Position numbers and translations under genes: made by a program. 5,306 bases of DNA from CAZDDW01 sp043811105. GTDB lineage: Bacteria > Patescibacteriota > Patescibacteriia > UBA9934 > CAZDDW01. Below the pieces are notes generated by a model. The model ran no database searches, was not told where the DNA came from, and was given only the letters and a program-made list of their open reading frames with translations. Shown piece after piece: positions 5,007 through 5,306 of this stretch. The DNA is taken from assembly GCA_043811105.1 (NCBI GenBank), contig JBDRNK010000069.1, positions 1-5,306 on the forward strand, written 5' to 3'. Positions within the stretch are counted from its first letter, which is position 1, and each line of letters opens with the position of its first letter.

Positions 5007-5306
5007 ATGAGATCATACACCAAGCGGCTCTTTTTGATATCAAAGATATTCGGGTTTTGTCTCATTGCCGTGTTGACTGGTCTGTATTTGATTGGGTTCA
5101 CAGATGGAACCGATACTCAGGGAGCATTGTTTTCAATTTTGGTAATTAGTTTTTTTGCCATTGATATTGTTTCCGTATTTGTTGTTTACATAGATGGAAT
5201 GATATCAGACAATCGATGGTCAGCTGGCCTGATAGTTTGTCTTGTCTGTAAACTAATCAGCTATGTTTTACTCTTTGGTTTACTTGATTTTTCCAGAAGC
5301 GATTGG
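5007..5306 (+). CDS. Small integral membrane protein, paralogue of the one at 3677 (3' end outside window)
   Basis: The frame is open for 100 codons from the ATG to the window end with no stop. The product begins MRSYTKRLFLISKIFGF and has three hydrophobic segments in view, at about 8-30, 40-62 and 72-93. It aligns without large gaps to the 146-residue protein encoded at 3677-4117. LFLISKIFG (8-16) matches FFIVRIVG (9-16). FSILVISFFAID (42-53) matches FSLALISFVAFD (43-54). The acidic residues D53 and D63 match D54 and D64. By comparison about 45 residues, including the fourth helix, should lie beyond the window. It has its own Shine-Dalgarno sequence and promoter. The function is unknown. A competing frame at 4922-5149 starts with TTG, lacks a ribosome binding site, overlaps the promoter, and shows no such homology. 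Confidence 0.75.
   Translation, partial: MRSYTKRLFLISKIFGFCLIAVLTGLYLIGFTDGTDTQGALFSILVISFFAIDIVSVFVVYIDGMISDNRWSAGLIVCLVCKLISYVLLFGLLDFSRSDW

Noticed and set aside
4922..5149. 75-codon open frame starting with TTG
   Set aside because: It has no ribosome binding site, overlaps a good promoter, and is in a different frame from the membrane protein at 5007, which has a Shine-Dalgarno sequence and a paralogue in the window.
1..5306. CRISPR array, tRNA or rRNA genes
   Set aside because: No regularly spaced direct repeats, no cloverleaf with TTCRA-type arm and no rRNA-like sequence were seen on either strand.

Overview
The window looks like a piece of a Patescibacteria (candidate phyla radiation, Parcubacteria-like) genome. 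This is an inference from four things: a short YidC without the large periplasmic domain, an uncharacterised nucleotidyltransferase whose N-terminal style (YFSLFDYPLT then EIWKWL) I associate with that group, a palindrome that encodes a PPFAEATGDK-type tail I remember from many such proteins, and moderately low GC. No database search was possible.

Left part (1-3569): four co-directional genes on the + strand. These are the 3' end of nusA (transcription elongation and antitermination), yidC (membrane protein insertase), a two-domain protein with a polymerase-beta-type nucleotidyltransferase core, and a polytopic O-antigen ligase/polymerase-like protein. Spacing is tight (3, 54 and about 71 bp), which suggests one operon. 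Every junction carries a palindrome. A 24-nt GC-rich hairpin lies inside the last codons of nusA, just before the yidC ribosome binding site. Two larger composite palindromes (55 and 68 bp) fill the next two gaps almost completely, and in each case the next gene's ATG comes exactly 4 nt after the palindrome ends, with no Shine-Dalgarno sequence.

Right part (3570-5306): the style changes. There are three short, apparently single-gene transcription units, each with its own Shine-Dalgarno sequence and two with recognisable promoters and terminators. The first encodes a 146-residue four-helix membrane protein. The second encodes a 196-residue soluble orphan protein of clearly higher GC. The third, cut by the window end, encodes a membrane protein that is visibly a paralogue of the first. 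Between the first two lies a second copy of the nusA-type hairpin, flanked by a 9-bp direct repeat. This half looks like accessory DNA of unknown function next to a housekeeping operon.

Most interesting points: the paired-hairpin palindromes placed at a fixed distance from start codons, the REP-like hairpin family with one copy translated inside nusA, and the pair of paralogous membrane proteins around a compositionally foreign orphan gene.
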